64,000 nucleotides of DNA from NCBI RefSeq assembly GCF_028289625.1, contig NZ_JANQOM010000020.1, positions 1-64,000 of the forward strand. The letters are read 5' to 3'. Below, piece by piece: positions 63,064 to 64,000 of this stretch. The notes below the pieces were generated by a model. It was not told the DNA's origin. It did not search any database and saw only the letters and a program-made list of their open reading frames with translations. The first letter of the stretch is position 1; the number at the start of each line of letters is the position of its first letter. The position numbers and the translations under genes are program-made. Source of the stretch: Winogradskyella sp. (GTDB taxonomy: Bacteria; Bacteroidota; Bacteroidia; Flavobacteriales; Flavobacteriaceae).

Positions 63064-63381
63064 ATGGCATTAGAAATAACAGATGCAACGTTTGAAGAAA
63101 AAGTATTAAAGAGCGATAAGCCGGTAATGGTAGATTTTTGGGCAGCGTGGTGTGGGCCATGTCGTATGGTTGGGCCAATCATTGACGAAATTAGCAATGA
63201 GTACGAAGGTAAAGCCGTAGTAGGTAAGGTGGATGTTGATGCTAATCAAGAATTTGCTGCTAAATACGGAGTAAGAAACATACCTACGGTATTGGTTTTC
63301 CAAAATGGTGAAGTTGTTGGCCGCCAAGTTGGTGTAGCACCAAAGAATGCTTATGCGGACGCAATCGACGCACTATTATAA
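63064..63381 (+). CDS. trxA: Thioredoxin
   Basis: A 105-residue cytoplasmic thioredoxin. The active site WCGPC has C30 and C33, DFWAAWCGPC is canonical, and IPTVLVFQNGE carries the cis-Pro. It reduces disulfides in ribonucleotide reductase and other targets. A strong terminator follows. Confidence 0.97.
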   Translation: MALEITDATFEEKVLKSDKPVMVDFWAAWCGPCRMVGPIIDEISNEYEGKAVVGKVDVDANQEFAAKYGVRNIPTVLVFQNGEVVGRQVGVAPKNAYADAIDALL

Positions 63382-63404
63382 TAAGACTCTCTAAAAGAAA
63401 TGAT

Positions 63405-63435
63405 AAAAGGTTTGCCATTATGGCAAACCTTTTTT
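63405..63435 (+). terminator. Terminator after trxA
   Basis: AAAAGGTTTGCCA and TGGCAAACCTTTT form a 13-bp stem with a three-base loop, followed by further T residues. It lies 24 bases after the trxA stop. Confidence 0.93.
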
Positions 63436-63449
63436 AGTTTCGGTAATTC

Positions 63450-64000
63450 ATGGATTTACAAGTTGAACTTAACAAAGCAGGTGGTTTTAAAAATCTAGAG
63501 CTGCTAGCAAAACAAGTGGTTGAAGGCTTCATTGCAGGCATGCATAAAAGTCCTTTTCATGGATTTTCGGCAGAGTTTGCAGAGCATAAGATTTATAATC
63601 ATGGTGAAAGTACCAAACATATCGATTGGAAACTCTATGCCAAAACAGATCGTTTATACACTAAGCGTTATGACGAAGAAACCAACCTTCGCTGTCATCT
63701 TATCTTGGATAATAGTACGTCCATGCATTATCCTGAATCTGCAGGAACGTCCATCGGTAACATCAATAAAGTAGCGTTTTCAGCTTTAGCATGTGCTTCA
63801 TTAATGCATATTTTAAAAAAACAGCGTGATGCTGTCGGCTTAAGTATTTACAATGATAAATATGATTTTTACGCTCCTGAAAAAGGGAGCGAGCGCCACC
63901 ATCAAATGTTGCTGAATAAGCTTAGTGAAGCTGTTGTGTCCAAACCAGATTCCAAGACTACTGAAACCTATACCTATTTGCATCAGATTGCTGAAAAGAT
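63450..64000 (+). CDS. DUF58 domain protein, N-terminal part
   Basis: The open frame from the ATG at 63450 runs to the window edge (183 residues visible, beginning MDLQVELNKAGGFKNLELLA). HIDWKLYAKTDRLYTKRYDEE near residue 70 is the DUF58 signature, and LILDNSTSMHYP near 95 is a von Willebrand A-like metal motif (DxSxS degenerate to DNSTS). Such genes usually sit beside a MoxR AAA+ ATPase and VWA membrane proteins, which would be expected just beyond the window. The role is probably in envelope or protein-complex assembly. Confidence 0.9.
   Translation, partial: MDLQVELNKAGGFKNLELLAKQVVEGFIAGMHKSPFHGFSAEFAEHKIYNHGESTKHIDWKLYAKTDRLYTKRYDEETNLRCHLILDNSTSMHYPESAGTSIGNINKVAFSALACASLMHILKKQRDAVGLSIYNDKYDFYAPEKGSERHHQMLLNKLSEAVVSKPDSKTTETYTYLHQIAEK

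Noticed and set aside
1-64000. CRISPR arrays, rRNA or tRNA genes, insertion sequences, prophage
   Set aside because: Intergenic regions were read for direct repeats, GTTCRA-type T-arm sequences, transposase-like frames and phage genes; none was convincing.

Overview
The window looks like a chromosomal segment of a marine-type flavobacterium (Bacteroidota, Flavobacteriaceae). The support is low GC content, near absence of Shine-Dalgarno sequences, promoters of the TTG-N17-20-TAnnTTTG type, type IX secretion (T9SS) C-terminal sorting domains, GLPGLI, DUF4271 and DUF4296 family proteins, a DnaE with a fused N-terminal exonuclease, and an S16 protein with a long C-terminal tail. No phage, insertion sequence, CRISPR array, rRNA or tRNA gene was seen. 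Most of the window is ordinary core genome.

Layout. 1-5.6 kb: the 3' end of leuS, a GLPGLI-family protein with a small four-cysteine peptide gene upstream, a small BamE/SmpA-like protein, alanine dehydrogenase, a secreted protein of unknown function and a YugP-type zinc peptidase. 5.7-10.3 kb: an FAD oxidoreductase of the glycan-locus type converges on a minus-strand operon of saccharopine dehydrogenase, an Lrp/AsnC regulator and a GT39-like membrane protein. 10.4-19.6 kb: DUF423, pckA, then the flavobacterial housekeeping set hemD-DUF4271 and polyprenol-phosphate mannose synthase-dihydroorotase-DUF4296, an epimerase, tyrS and a YHS protein. 19.7-35.5 kb: a LuxE-like acyltransferase, then an accessory block with two OprO/P-like porins, an M14 carboxypeptidase, isoaspartyl dipeptidase, a DcuC-like transporter, two paralogous PHB-depolymerase-like hydrolases (one T9SS-secreted, one a lipoprotein), two lamin-tail surface proteins, a MocR-type regulator and a DASS transporter. 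35.6-43.3 kb: a PhoB/PhoR-like two-component pair, a MurG-like glycosyltransferase, trmB, a LysE transporter, an alkyltransferase-like protein, and an iron-sulfur/redox set (Mrp, Nfu, ferredoxin reductase, ferredoxin), with glutaredoxin and a CPA2 antiporter on the other strand. 44.5-53.4 kb: a seven-gene minus-strand run (pirin, isochorismatase-family hydrolase, amidohydrolase, YceI, DoxX, alginate-export-like porin, GNAT) divergent from a PAS-PAS-PAS-AAA+-Fis sigma-54 activator. 53.4-64 kb: metallophosphoesterase, glutaryl-CoA dehydrogenase, trmN6, rimM, rpsP, a lipoprotein, dnaE, trxA and the 5' part of a DUF58 gene.

Two blocks deserve attention. The first is the sigma-54 locus at 44.5-53.4 kb. 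A well-matched -24/-12 promoter (51114-51130, minus) sits directly upstream of the pirin gene, with a perfect 10-bp inverted repeat between it and the activator gene. The three leading enzymes all carry export signals, which is unusual for pirin and for YcaC-like hydrolases. The second is the 20.7-35.5 kb block. Its combined content suggests extracellular attack on, uptake of and intracellular hydrolysis of an aspartate-rich (possibly beta-linked) peptide or polymer; this is inference from gene content. Smaller points are a four-cysteine peptide with a double-glycine-like leader, a MocR regulator lacking the PLP lysine, a dihydroorotase with a Q-x-H metal motif, a CRP-like site upstream of the ferredoxin reductase, and two copies of a nested-palindrome repeat flanking rimM.
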